This document shows positions 1 to 7,812 of a stretch of DNA of 64,000 nucleotides, piece by piece. The first letter of the stretch is position 1. The number at the start of each line of letters is the position of its first letter. The notes under the pieces were generated by a model. The model was not told the origin of the DNA. It ran no database searches and was given only the letters and a program-made list of their open reading frames with translations. The DNA is from Modicisalibacter xianhensis (GTDB lineage: Bacteria > Pseudomonadota > Gammaproteobacteria > Pseudomonadales > Halomonadaceae), in NCBI RefSeq assembly GCF_900113605.1, contig NZ_FOPY01000006.1, forward strand, positions 62,001 to 126,000, read 5' to 3'. Position numbers and translations under genes: made by a program.

Positions 1-794
1 AGATGTATCTCAAGGACGAACAGGCGCTGCTCGACTATCTCACCTCGACTGCCCTGGATGGCGCTCGCCTGCATGTGCACGCCGATGCACCGGGAATCGG
101 TGGCGAACAGCTCGAGACGCTGGTGAGCCAGTATCGTGACGTGATGAAGCGCATCGACCGTTTGTCGCGCGTCTATCCCAACGAGGTGCTGCGCAAGATC
201 GTTCATGCCGCGACCCTGAAAGGCGAAGAGAGCCTCAAGGATCGCGTGACGATGCAGAACTGGATCGAGTTCTTGCAGGCGGAGATGGATGCTCTGGTAG
301 CTTACGAAGGCGGGCCGCGGCATGTCTTCCAGCTGCAGGAGGATACCGAACGTGGCATCTTCCTGCCGAGCGTGGCGCTGACGGCTCATGGTGTGACGAC
401 GGATTACGTCTGGGGGCTGGATTTCTTCCAGAGTGCCGATTATCGCGCCATGGCAGCCCTGGGTGAAACGCTCAATAACCTGCTGGAAGAGGGGGCCTAC
501 GTATCGCGAGGCGAGCGTAGCAAGCCGGTGACCACCTTCTATGAAGCGCTCGACTGGCTGATGGCGGAAGCCCAGCGAGGTCTTTCTATCTCGCGTTACA
601 AGGGGCTGGGTGAGATGAACCCCGACCAGCTTTGGGAAACCACCATGGACCCTGAAACACGGCGCATGCTTCGCGTGTCGATCGAGGACGCTGTCGCGGC
701 CGACATGATGTTTAACACGCTGATGGGCGACGAGGTAGAGCCGCGGCGTGACTTCATCGAACAGTTTGCGCTGATGGCTAATTTGGACGTGTGA
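1..794 (+). CDS. gyrB: DNA gyrase subunit B, C-terminal part (5' end outside window)
   Basis: ATPase subunit of the type II topoisomerase that introduces negative supercoils. Only the last ~263 residues are present; the reading frame is already open at the first base, so the true start lies to the left. The end carries the highly conserved GyrB tail with [25 protein letters not shown] and a final MGDEVEPRR...LDV stretch, which separates it from ParE. A rho-independent terminator follows at 823. In gammaproteobacteria gyrB normally closes the dnaA-dnaN-recF-gyrB run beside oriC, so the replication origin is probably a few kilobases to the left. Confidence 0.97.
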   Translation, partial: MYLKDEQALLDYLTSTALDGARLHVHADAPGIGGEQLETLVSQYRDVMKRIDRLSRVYPNEVLRKIVHAATLKGEESLKDRVTMQNWIEFLQAEMDALVAYEGGPRHVFQLQEDTERGIFLPSVALTAHGVTTDYVWGLDFFQSADYRAMAALGETLNNLLEEGAYVSRGERSKPVTTFYEALDWLMAEAQRGLSISRYKGLGEMNPDQLWETTMDPETRRMLRVSIEDAVAADMMFNTLMGDEVEPRRDFIEQFALMANLDV

Positions 795-822
795 TCGTTG
801 TCCACTGGGACTGGTTTCATCC

Positions 823-853
823 AACCCGGCTTCTTGCGAGGCCGGGTTTTTTA
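823..853 (+). terminator. Rho-independent terminator after gyrB
   Basis: An 8-bp stem AACCCGGC (823-830) pairs with GCCGGGTT (841-848) around a 10-base loop and runs into a T-rich tract. It lies 29 bases after the gyrB stop and ends the gyrB transcript. Confidence 0.85.
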
Positions 854-942
854 TTGCAATGAGGTAGATAGTAGCCTACCAGCGACTGAACGTTAAACCA
901 TTCCCCCTGAGTGAAGGCAAATCTGCTTCGCAGTCATGGGTC

Positions 943-957
943 TCTTGCTGCGCAGCA
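943..957. repeat. Direct repeat copy 1, palindromic core TGCTGCGCAGCA
   Basis: First copy of the 15-base repeat TCTTGCTGCGCAGCA, whose last 12 bases are a perfect palindrome. In this copy the palindrome extends to 14 bases (945-958). The second copy lies 102 bases downstream in the same orientation. Confidence 0.6.
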
Positions 958-1044
958 AAACTAGAATAATCAATAAGTTAAATGCACAAAATGCAGAGAG
1001 TTCAACCCAGTTAACAGCCTGTGCTGTGCAAATAACCGCCACTG

Positions 1045-1059
1045 TCTTGCTGCGCAGCA
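1045..1059. repeat. Direct repeat copy 2, palindromic core TGCTGCGCAGCA
   Basis: Second exact copy of the 15-base repeat at 943-957. The sequences flanking the two copies do not match each other, so only the palindrome and three bases before it are conserved, as expected of a binding or recombination site more than of a duplicated block. Confidence 0.6.
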
Positions 1060-1232
1060 TGAGAGTGTAGATATTGAGACGGGCGGATCGATGTAAATCG
1101 AATGGGCTCTGTGGTCCCCGGCGTGGAGAGGATAATTCCTCTGCATGAGTGTATATCGTTTACTGCACTAGCGGTCCGGCGTGGCGGCGATGCGGAAGGA
1201 AAGGTCTGTAACGGCTGGCGCGAAGTGCAGGG

Positions 1233-1847
1233 CTACGGATTGATCCATCGAACGTCAACAAGGATACCTGAGGCATCGTAAGACAACCTTGCCCTTAGAT
1301 TGTGTCGCCGCCTCAGTTGAAGCCAGTCCAGCGTCCTGGTCTTGAAATGGATAACTCCGAAATGCATCTTGCCTTTCGTATCGTGTGTCCCCTGCAGTGC
1401 ATCGGTTTCAGTGAGGGTGGCGTCAGCGTGCTCGTTCCCGGGTGGTCCTCCCGTGTAGGTTTGGCGTGTCCAGCTAGGTAGGGCCTGCCAGGCGTGGTTG
1501 GCAACGGCGCTATCTGGCGAGTAAATCCTGGCTGTTCCCTGCAATCGAAGCTGAAGTCGGGTCTGGCCGCAGAAGCCCAGAATTGTCATGTGAGGGTTTC
1601 TGGATAACTCCAGCCACTTGGGGCTGCGTACATCAGTATGAAAGGCGAGTGTCCGCGTTGCCCTATCCGCGTCGCGCAAGACAACCATGCGCGCTTGCGG
1701 TTTGCTCTCGGCATCGACAGAGCAGAGGGTCAAGTAGCGAAAGCCTGACTGCGGGTCGGCCACGGCATTGACAAGTTCAACCCAGGTCGAAGCGTCTATG
1801 TCGGCGAGTGTCAATGGTAGAGATGCCATCGGGTCGTCTGATGCCAT
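1233..1847 (-). CDS. Pyridoxamine 5'-phosphate oxidase-family flavoprotein
   Basis: 204 residues. The N-terminal half resembles the split-barrel FMN-binding fold of the PNPOx family: RYLTLCSVD, PQARMVVLRDADR and LAFHTDVRSPKW follow the layout of PdxH, and the C-terminus keeps the LDWLQLRRRHNLRARL stretch where PdxH carries its dimerisation domain. It is shorter and more divergent than true PdxH, so it may act on another flavin-dependent substrate and I give no symbol. It stands alone between gyrB and gmhB, with wording and base composition less GC-rich than neighbouring genes, suggesting later insertion. No terminator was seen on its 3' side. Confidence 0.75.
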   Translation of the reverse strand: MASDDPMASLPLTLADIDASTWVELVNAVADPQSGFRYLTLCSVDAESKPQARMVVLRDADRATRTLAFHTDVRSPKWLELSRNPHMTILGFCGQTRLQLRLQGTARIYSPDSAVANHAWQALPSWTRQTYTGGPPGNEHADATLTETDALQGTHDTKGKMHFGVIHFKTRTLDWLQLRRRHNLRARLSYDASGILVDVRWINP

Positions 1848-1882
1848 TTGAATTCGCCTCGCTACAGGGTGCTTTGGTTGGT

Positions 1883-2467
1883 TCAGTGCAAGGGTTGTAA
1901 AAAATAGGCGAAGCCCGCCAGATCATCGAATATCCTGACATTAGCCAATCCTCCCTTGGCCTCGGTGCGATGTCCCTTGCCGGTGCGCACCAGAACGCCA
2001 TGGCATCCTTTGCTTTCACCTGCCTGCAGGTCACGCAGGCTATCGCCGACCAGCCAGGCTCCATCGAGACTTTCCAGTTTCAGTACAGCCTGAATTTCGT
2101 CGAGCAAGCCGACACGCGGCTTACGGCAGACGCAATCGTCATCAGGTCCGTGGGGACAATAGGCAATGTGGGCAATGTCACCTCCGGCGTCGCGTACGAG
2201 ATGCTGCAGGCGTTCGTGCATGCGGGTCAGTTCTGCCTCGTCGTAATAACCGCGAGCGATGCCAGACTGATTGGTCGCCACGGCAATCGTCCAGCCATGC
2301 TGGGACAGGTGAGCGATGGCCTCGATGGCCTGAGGGTAGGGCTTCCACTCATCGAGCGATTTGATGTACTCGTCGGAGTCCTCGTTGATGACCCCGTCGC
2401 GGTCGAGGATCACCACTTTTTGTGGCACCAGGTCGTAGGGTTGGGTAGGGAGCGGCTGCTGGCTCAT
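1883..2467 (-). CDS. gmhB: D-glycero-beta-D-manno-heptose-1,7-bisphosphate 7-phosphatase
   Basis: 194-residue HAD-superfamily phosphatase of the ADP-heptose pathway; it removes the 7-phosphate between the two HldE reactions (hldE is at 15067). The N-terminal LDRDGVIN carries the nucleophile and acid aspartates, ATNQSGIARG is motif II with the GmhB loop, and CPHGPDDDCVCRKP supplies the zinc-binding cysteines and histidine. I place the start at the ATG at 2467 (MSQQPL), preceded by AGGAG about 10 bases upstream. The longer frame opening with a GTG at 2503 would begin inside a parS site and translate it, which is unlikely. Confidence 0.93.
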   Translation of the reverse strand: MSQQPLPTQPYDLVPQKVVILDRDGVINEDSDEYIKSLDEWKPYPQAIEAIAHLSQHGWTIAVATNQSGIARGYYDEAELTRMHERLQHLVRDAGGDIAHIAYCPHGPDDDCVCRKPRVGLLDEIQAVLKLESLDGAWLVGDSLRDLQAGESKGCHGVLVRTGKGHRTEAKGGLANVRIFDDLAGFAYFLQPLH

Positions 2468-2486
2468 GATCTGAAGGCTCCTGTCA

Positions 2487-2502
2487 TGTTTCACGTGAAA
2501 CA
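2487..2502. other. parS: parS centromere site, copy 1
   Basis: The 16-base perfect palindrome TGTTTCACGTGAAACA matches the known bacterial chromosomal parS consensus bound by ParB/Spo0J. It lies 20 bases before the gmhB start codon. ParB loads here and spreads, and ParA uses the complex to segregate the replicated origin. The identity is read from the exact sequence; binding was not tested. Confidence 0.9.
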
Positions 2503-2523
2503 CTTCGCCAAGATGCTAGCCCG

Positions 2524-2539
2524 TGTTTCACGTGAAACA
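2524..2539. other. parS: parS centromere site, copy 2
   Basis: A second perfect TGTTTCACGTGAAACA, 37 bases from the first copy (start to start) and placed between the glyS terminator and gmhB. Clustered parS sites close to oriC are typical, and the neighbouring gyrB supports that position. No third copy was found elsewhere in the window. Confidence 0.9.
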
Positions 2540-2547
2540 GTGCGCAT

Positions 2548-2575
2548 GAAAAAGGCCGGCTAGATACCGGCCTTG
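2548..2575 (-). terminator. Rho-independent terminator after glyS
   Basis: Read on the minus strand, AAGGCCGG pairs with CCGGCCTT around a 7-base loop and is followed by a short T tract. It lies 28 bases beyond the glyS stop, so gmhB would need its own promoter or read-through past the second parS site. Confidence 0.75.
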
Positions 2576-2602
2576 GGTGTGTCATTCAGTATAGCGAATG
2601 GC

Positions 2603-4669
2603 TTACTGCTGCAGTTCGGCGATATCCGCCACTTCGAGGAACAGCCCTTGAAGGTTAGCCAGCAGTGCCAAGCGATTGCGGCGCACGGCCTCGTCATCGG
2701 CCATGACCATGACCTTGTCGAAGAAGGTGTCGACAGGCTCACGCAGCGCAGCCAGGGCATCCAGTGCCTCGCTGTAACGCGCCTCGGCGAATAGCGGGGC
2801 TACCTCGCGACGGCGCGCCTCCAGGGCATCGGCCAGGGCGCGCTCGGCATCTTCGGCTAGCAGGTCACTGGCGACATGGAGGGAAATGTCATCGCCCTGC
2901 TTGGCGAGGATATTGGAAACACGCTTGTTGGCCGCGGCCAGGGCGGCAGCTTCCTCGCGCTGGCTGAATGAATGCACAGCACGGGTGCGACGGGCGAAAT
3001 CCAGCGGACGGGTTACCGGGCGCGAGCGTACGGCGAGATAGACTTCGACAGCGATACCCTCGTCTTGGGTCCAGGCGCGGAAACGGTCGAGCATGTACTC
3101 GAGCACTTCGTCGACCAGCCCCTCGGCCTTGGGCAGGTCGCGGTGCTGTGCGGCAGCCTGTTCGAGCAATTCGCGCAAATCCAGATCGAGCTCGGCCTTG
3201 ATCAGTATGTTGAGCACGCCGATGGCGGCACGCCGCAAGGCGAACGGGTCCTTGGCGCCAGTGGGACGCTGGCCGATGCCAAAGATACCAGTCAGGGTAT
3301 CGAGACGATCAGCCAGCGCCAGGGCCAGACCGGTCCTGGTCTGCGGAATGTCATCGGCGGCGAAGCGTGGCAGGTATTGCTCCTGCATGGCCAGGGCGAC
3401 GTCCTCGGGCTCGCCATCGTGACGCGCATAATAGCAGCCCATAATGCCCTGCAATTCGGGGAATTCGAGAACCATCTCGCTGACCAGGTCGCACTTGGCG
3501 AGTTGCGCAGCACGCGCGGCATGCTCGCTGTCGCCTTCGATGCGTTCGGCAATGTAGCGGGCCACGGCCTCGCTGCGATCGGCCTTGTCGGCCAAGGTGC
3601 CAAGCTGCTGCTGGAACACCACGCTTGCCAGGCCATCGCGACGCGACGCCAGGCTATGCTTGAGATCGGTCTCGTAGAAGAACGCGGCGTCGGCCAGGCG
3701 AGGGCGAATGACCTTTTCGTTGCCCTCGATGACCTGCTGCGGATCGCGACTGTCGATATTGGAAATGGTGATGAAGGTCGGCTTGAGCTTGCCGTCGCCA
3801 TCGAGCAGGTGGAAGTACTTCTGGTTGGCCTTCATCGATGAGATCAGGCACTCCGCAGGCACCTCGAGGAAGCGCTCGTCGAAGCTGCCAGCCAGCGCTA
3901 CCGGCCATTCCACCAGACCACTGACTTCGTTGAGCAAGTCCTCGTCGATCACTGCCGTGGCTTCCTGAACCTCGGCCTCGGCCAACACCTGCTCGCGGAT
4001 GCTCTCGCGGCGACGCTGGCGGTCGGCCAGCACGTAGGCGTCTTCCAGGACAGCCAGGTAATCGTTGGCATTGGGGAGTGCAATGGCCTGCGGCGCATGG
4101 AAACGGTGCCCGCGTGTCTCACGACCGGACTTGAGGCCAAGGATCTCGGCCTCCACTACATCGCTGCCGTAAAGCATGACTAGCCAATGCACCGGACGCG
4201 AGAATTCGATTCGCGAGACACCCCAGCGCATGTTCTTGGGGACAGGCAAGGCAGCGACCGCCTTGGCAGCGATGGTGGGCAGCAGGGCGGTCACCGCTTC
4301 CCCAGTCTGCTCGTAACGATAGCCTAGCCAGGTGCCTTTGTCGGTTTCCAGATGAATCAGTTCGTCGACACTGACGCCACACGACTGGGCGAAGCCCTGG
4401 GCGGCCCGGGTCGGTTCGCCATCCTTGAACGCCGCTGCCAGTGCAGGGCCGCGACGCTCGATCTGGCGGTCGGGCTGTTTTTCGGCGAGGGCGTCGATCT
4501 GCACGGCCAGACGGCGCGGCGTGGCGTAGGCGCGCACCTCGCCGAACTCGACCTCGGCCTCGCGCAGGCCGGCAGCGATGCCGGAGGCCAGTGAGTCGGA
4601 GAGACTGTCGATGGCGCCCGGCGGCAGTTCCTCGACGCCCAGTTCGACCAGTAGGGTGTTGGATGCCAT
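2603..4669 (-). CDS. glyS: Glycine--tRNA ligase, beta subunit
   Basis: 688-residue beta subunit of the bacterial heterotetrameric glycyl-tRNA synthetase, which contributes tRNA recognition. The N-terminus LLVELGVEELPPGAI is the family signature, MRWG and RPVHW motifs lie near residues 135-155, and the C-terminal DALRP-type domain includes a conserved FFDKVMVMADD. The ATG at 4669 aligns with the E. coli start; a GTG at 4675 would overlap the glyQ stop by four bases and is the alternative. Tight coupling to glyQ fits the equimolar complex. Confidence 0.96.
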   Translation of the reverse strand: MASNTLLVELGVEELPPGAIDSLSDSLASGIAAGLREAEVEFGEVRAYATPRRLAVQIDALAEKQPDRQIERRGPALAAAFKDGEPTRAAQGFAQSCGVSVDELIHLETDKGTWLGYRYEQTGEAVTALLPTIAAKAVAALPVPKNMRWGVSRIEFSRPVHWLVMLYGSDVVEAEILGLKSGRETRGHRFHAPQAIALPNANDYLAVLEDAYVLADRQRRRESIREQVLAEAEVQEATAVIDEDLLNEVSGLVEWPVALAGSFDERFLEVPAECLISSMKANQKYFHLLDGDGKLKPTFITISNIDSRDPQQVIEGNEKVIRPRLADAAFFYETDLKHSLASRRDGLASVVFQQQLGTLADKADRSEAVARYIAERIEGDSEHAARAAQLAKCDLVSEMVLEFPELQGIMGCYYARHDGEPEDVALAMQEQYLPRFAADDIPQTRTGLALALADRLDTLTGIFGIGQRPTGAKDPFALRRAAIGVLNILIKAELDLDLRELLEQAAAQHRDLPKAEGLVDEVLEYMLDRFRAWTQDEGIAVEVYLAVRSRPVTRPLDFARRTRAVHSFSQREEAAALAAANKRVSNILAKQGDDISLHVASDLLAEDAERALADALEARRREVAPLFAEARYSEALDALAALREPVDTFFDKVMVMADDEAVRRNRLALLANLQGLFLEVADIAELQQ

Positions 4670-4671
4670 GC

Positions 4672-5634
4672 TCACGCGTCTCCCTCTTCGGCTAGCGGCT
4701 CTTGGGCAAGTAGTTCCTGGCGCAGGGCGTCGGAGGCCATGGGGAAGCCGGCCGCCTTGCGCGAATCAAAATAGGCGTGGGCCACGTCACGGGCCATGGT
4801 GCGCACACGCAGGATGTAGCGTTGTCGCTCGGTCACCGAGATGGCGTGACGAGCGTCGAGCAGGTTGAAGGTGTGCGAGGCCTTGAGCACCATCTCGTAA
4901 GCGGGCAGGGGCAGGTTGGCTTCGAGCAACTTGGCGCATTCGCCTTCGAGGTGGTCGAAGCTGGCGAACAGGGCCTGCACATCGGCATATTCGAAATTGT
5001 ATGTCGATTGCTCGCGCTCGTTCTGCAGGTAGACATCGCCATAGGTGACCTTGGAGCCGTCGGGCGCCACGGTCCACACCAGGTCATAGACGCTGTCGAC
5101 GTCCTGCAGGTACATGGCGATGCGCTCAAGGCCGTAGGTGAGCTCACCGGTGACCGGGTAGCACTCGATGCCACCGGCCTGCTGGAAATAGGTGAACTGG
5201 GTCACTTCCATGCCGTTGAGCCAGATTTCCCAGCCCAGCCCCCAGGCCCCCAGGGTCGGCGATTCCCAGTTGTCTTCGACAAAACGGATGTCATGCACCA
5301 GCGGGTCGATGCCCAGACGCTCGAGAGAACCGAGGTAAAGTTCCTGAAAGTTTGCCGGGGAGGGCTTCATTACCACCTGGAATTGGTAGTAATGCTGCAG
5401 GCGGTTGGGATTCTCGCCGTACCGCCCATCGGTGGGGCGGCGCGACGGCTGTACGTAGGCGGCATTCCAGGTTTCGGGGCCGATGGAGCGCAGGAACGTA
5501 GCCGGGTGAAAGGTCCCGGCGCCGACTTCCATGTCCAGGGGCTGCATGACCACGCAGCCCTTTTCGGCCCAGTACTGCTGCAGGGCGAGGATCAGGCCCT
5601 GAAAGGTTGTCACGTCTGGCGTCGACTGTGTCAT
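4672..5634 (-). CDS. glyQ: Glycine--tRNA ligase, alpha subunit
   Basis: 320 residues, the usual length, holding the class II catalytic core that makes glycyl-adenylate. Recognisable stretches are [13 protein letters not shown] at the start, [19 protein letters not shown] (motif 2 region) and [19 protein letters not shown]. The start at the ATG at 5634 is chosen over an upstream frame opening at 5682 because a minus-strand TATACT -10 box lies at 5674-5679, between the two, and because the family begins at this point. First gene of a glyQ-glyS operon. Confidence 0.96.
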   Translation of the reverse strand: MTQSTPDVTTFQGLILALQQYWAEKGCVVMQPLDMEVGAGTFHPATFLRSIGPETWNAAYVQPSRRPTDGRYGENPNRLQHYYQFQVVMKPSPANFQELYLGSLERLGIDPLVHDIRFVEDNWESPTLGAWGLGWEIWLNGMEVTQFTYFQQAGGIECYPVTGELTYGLERIAMYLQDVDSVYDLVWTVAPDGSKVTYGDVYLQNEREQSTYNFEYADVQALFASFDHLEGECAKLLEANLPLPAYEMVLKASHTFNLLDARHAISVTERQRYILRVRTMARDVAHAYFDSRKAAGFPMASDALRQELLAQEPLAEEGDA

Positions 5635-5673
5635 TGGTGAAGCACCGTTGGCCCATGAATTCACAAACTGTCG

Positions 5674-5679
5674 AGTATA
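5674..5679 (-). promoter_or_regulatory. Likely -10 box of the glyQ promoter
   Basis: Minus-strand TATACT, one base from the sigma-70 consensus, 40 bases before the glyQ ATG. I could not find a convincing -35 box at the right distance, so this is a partial call. Confidence 0.4.
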
Positions 5680-5831
5680 CAATCAGCGGCTAATCGGTTA
5701 TAGGCACCGGGGTGGAATGTCCCTGTACGTCGGCCCTGCGGCGTTGGAGTTCACCTCGATCGGTACATTGACTTCAATTCGGCTTCGCCGCGGACGGCCC
5801 ACGGCGAAGCTAGCCAAGATAGGGGATCGAC

Positions 5832-6788
5832 ATGATCGTAGTGACGGGCGGTGCGGGCTTCATCGGCGCTAATCTGGTCAAGGCGCTCAATGCGCGCGGC
5901 CGCAACGACGTGCTGGTGGTCGATGACTTGAGCGACGGCACCAAGTTCGTCAACCTGGCCGATTGCGCCCTTGGCGATTATCTCGACAAGGATGACTTCC
6001 TGCAGCGTATCCAGGCCCAGATGCACGGCGAGGATGGCGGGCTGCCGCCCATCGAGGCCATCTTCCATGAGGGTGCCTGCTCGGATACCACCGAATGGAA
6101 CGGCAAGTACATGCTCGAGAACAACTTCGAGTATTCCAAGATTTTGCTGCACTACTGCCAGAAACGCGGCATTCCGTTCCTGTATGCCTCGTCGGCGGCC
6201 ACCTATGGCGGCAGCGAGGTGTTCGTCGAAGCACCCGAGCACGAGAAGCCGCTCAACGTCTACGGTTATTCCAAGCTGCTCTTCGACCAGTATGTCCGGG
6301 CACGCTGGAAGACCTTCAACAGCCAGGTGGTGGGCTTCCGCTACTTCAATGTCTACGGGCCGCGCGAGCAGCACAAGGGCAAGATGGCCAGCGTTGCCTA
6401 TCACCACCACACCCAGGTGCGCCAGGGCCAGAATCCGCGCCTGTTCGGTGCCTGGGACGGCTACGACGCGGGCATGCAGAGCCGCGACTTCATCTATGTG
6501 GGCGATGTGGTCGACGTCAATCTGTGGTTCCTCGACCATCCCGAGCAGTCCGGCATCTTCAACCTGGGTACCGGGCGTGCCGAGCCGTTCAAGGCCATCG
6601 CCGAGACGGTGATCGACTATTACGGCAAGGGCGACATCGAGTACATCGATTTCCCCGACGAACTCAAGGGCCGTTACCAGAGCTATACCCGTGCCGACAT
6701 CTCGCGCCTGCGCCAGGCCGGCTACAGCGCCGAGTTCCGCACGGTGCGCGAGGGCGTGACGGCCTACCTGGAATGGCTCAATGGCTGA
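5832..6788 (+). CDS. hldD: ADP-L-glycero-D-manno-heptose 6-epimerase
   Basis: 318 residues. Last step of ADP-heptose synthesis: NADP-dependent epimerisation at C6 to give the donor used by WaaC/WaaF-type heptosyltransferases. The Rossmann motif GGAGFIG is at residues 6-12, and the catalytic Tyr-x3-Lys is Y144-x3-K148 in NVYGYSK. A strong AGGGGA ribosome site precedes the ATG. The stop overlaps the start of waaF by eight bases, indicating one transcript. Confidence 0.95.
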   Translation: MIVVTGGAGFIGANLVKALNARGRNDVLVVDDLSDGTKFVNLADCALGDYLDKDDFLQRIQAQMHGEDGGLPPIEAIFHEGACSDTTEWNGKYMLENNFEYSKILLHYCQKRGIPFLYASSAATYGGSEVFVEAPEHEKPLNVYGYSKLLFDQYVRARWKTFNSQVVGFRYFNVYGPREQHKGKMASVAYHHHTQVRQGQNPRLFGAWDGYDAGMQSRDFIYVGDVVDVNLWFLDHPEQSGIFNLGTGRAEPFKAIAETVIDYYGKGDIEYIDFPDELKGRYQSYTRADISRLRQAGYSAEFRTVREGVTAYLEWLNG

Positions 6789-7812
6789 GGCGACGACGAC
6801 AGGCGAGCGGATCCTGGTTGTGGGGCCATCCTGGGTTGGCGACATGGTCATGGCCCAGAGCCTGCTCAAGACCCTCAAGACGCGCCATCCCGGCTGCTCG
6901 ATAGCGGTGCTGGCACCGGGCTGGTCGCAGCCGATCCTGGCGCGCATGGCCGAGGTCGACGAGGCCATCGGGCTCGACGTCAAGCACGGTGAATTCGGCT
7001 GGGGTGCGCGCCGGACACTGGCTCGTTCGCTGCGCGGACGCTTCGACCATGCCATCGTGCTGCCGCGCTCGTGGAAGTCGGCGCTGGTGCCGTTCCTGGC
7101 GAAAGTGCCGCGGCGTACGGGGTTCACCGGTGAACAGCGCGTGGGGCTGCTCAACGAGCGACGGCGCCTCGACAAGACGCTACTGGACCAGACCGTCAAG
7201 CGCTTCGTATCGCTGGGCTTGCCTGAAGGCGAGGCGGCACGTGGCGACTTCACGGTTCCCCAGCCGCGCCTCGAGATCGATACCGTCAACCTTGCCAGGC
7301 TGAAGGCCGAACATGGCCTGGGCGAATGGCCGGCGATCGCGATGATGCCGGGCGCCGAGTACGGCCCGGCCAAGCAGTGGCCGCTCGAGCATTTTCGCCG
7401 TCTGGCCGAGCAGTTGATCGACGATGGGTTCGAGGTTCGTGTGATGGGTGGCCCCAAGGACGTCGATGCGGGCGAAGTGATCGTCAGTGGCCTGTCGCAG
7501 GCGTTCAACCTGTGCGGGCGGACGCAACTGGCCGATGCCGTCGATCTGCTGGCCGACTGCCGCCAGGCCGTGACCAACGACTCGGGCCTGATGCATGTGG
7601 CGGCCGCGGTAGGTATCCGTGTGCAGGCGATCTATGGCTCGTCATCGCCGCGCTACACGCCGCCCTTGACCGACAACGCGCGTATTCACACCCTGGCGTT
7701 GACCTGTGCTCCATGTTTCGAGCGTACCTGCCCGCTGGGGCATACCCACTGCCTCAAGCAACTCGCCCCCGAACGGCTGTTCCGCGCGATTCGGGAGGAA
7801 GCACTGACCTAG
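6781..7812 (+). CDS. waaF: Lipopolysaccharide heptosyltransferase II
   Basis: 343-residue GT9 glycosyltransferase that adds the second heptose to the inner core on the cytoplasmic face of the membrane. [14 protein letters not shown] (15-28) is the N-terminal acceptor motif, [11 protein letters not shown] (190-200) the central GT9 motif and TNDSGLMHV (265-273) the nucleotide-sugar site. The C-terminus has a four-cysteine cluster (309-324) common in WaaF. Overlaps hldD at the front and shares its stop tetranucleotide CTAG with the convergent gene at the end. Confidence 0.93.
   Translation: MAEATTTGERILVVGPSWVGDMVMAQSLLKTLKTRHPGCSIAVLAPGWSQPILARMAEVDEAIGLDVKHGEFGWGARRTLARSLRGRFDHAIVLPRSWKSALVPFLAKVPRRTGFTGEQRVGLLNERRRLDKTLLDQTVKRFVSLGLPEGEAARGDFTVPQPRLEIDTVNLARLKAEHGLGEWPAIAMMPGAEYGPAKQWPLEHFRRLAEQLIDDGFEVRVMGGPKDVDAGEVIVSGLSQAFNLCGRTQLADAVDLLADCRQAVTNDSGLMHVAAAVGIRVQAIYGSSSPRYTPPLTDNARIHTLALTCAPCFERTCPLGHTHCLKQLAPERLFRAIREEALT

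Larger units (their letters stand above)
858..1232. other. Gene-free stretch with two copies of a palindromic 15-mer
   Basis: No open frame here has a ribosome site or recognisable protein. The stretch looks AT-richer than its surroundings. It contains the 15-mer TCTTGCTGCGCAGCA at 943-957 and again at 1045-1059, plus a weaker CTGCTTCGCAG at 922-932. The role is unknown; it may be a remnant of inserted DNA or hold protein-binding sites. Confidence 0.5.

Noticed and set aside
2468-2503. N-terminal extension of GmhB starting with GTG at 2503
   Set aside because: The first six codons are the parS palindrome, and a better ATG with AGGAG lies at 2467.
5751-7577. A 608-residue minus-strand open frame opposite hldD and waaF
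   Set aside because: It mirrors two well-identified genes, has no ribosome site and no family resemblance.
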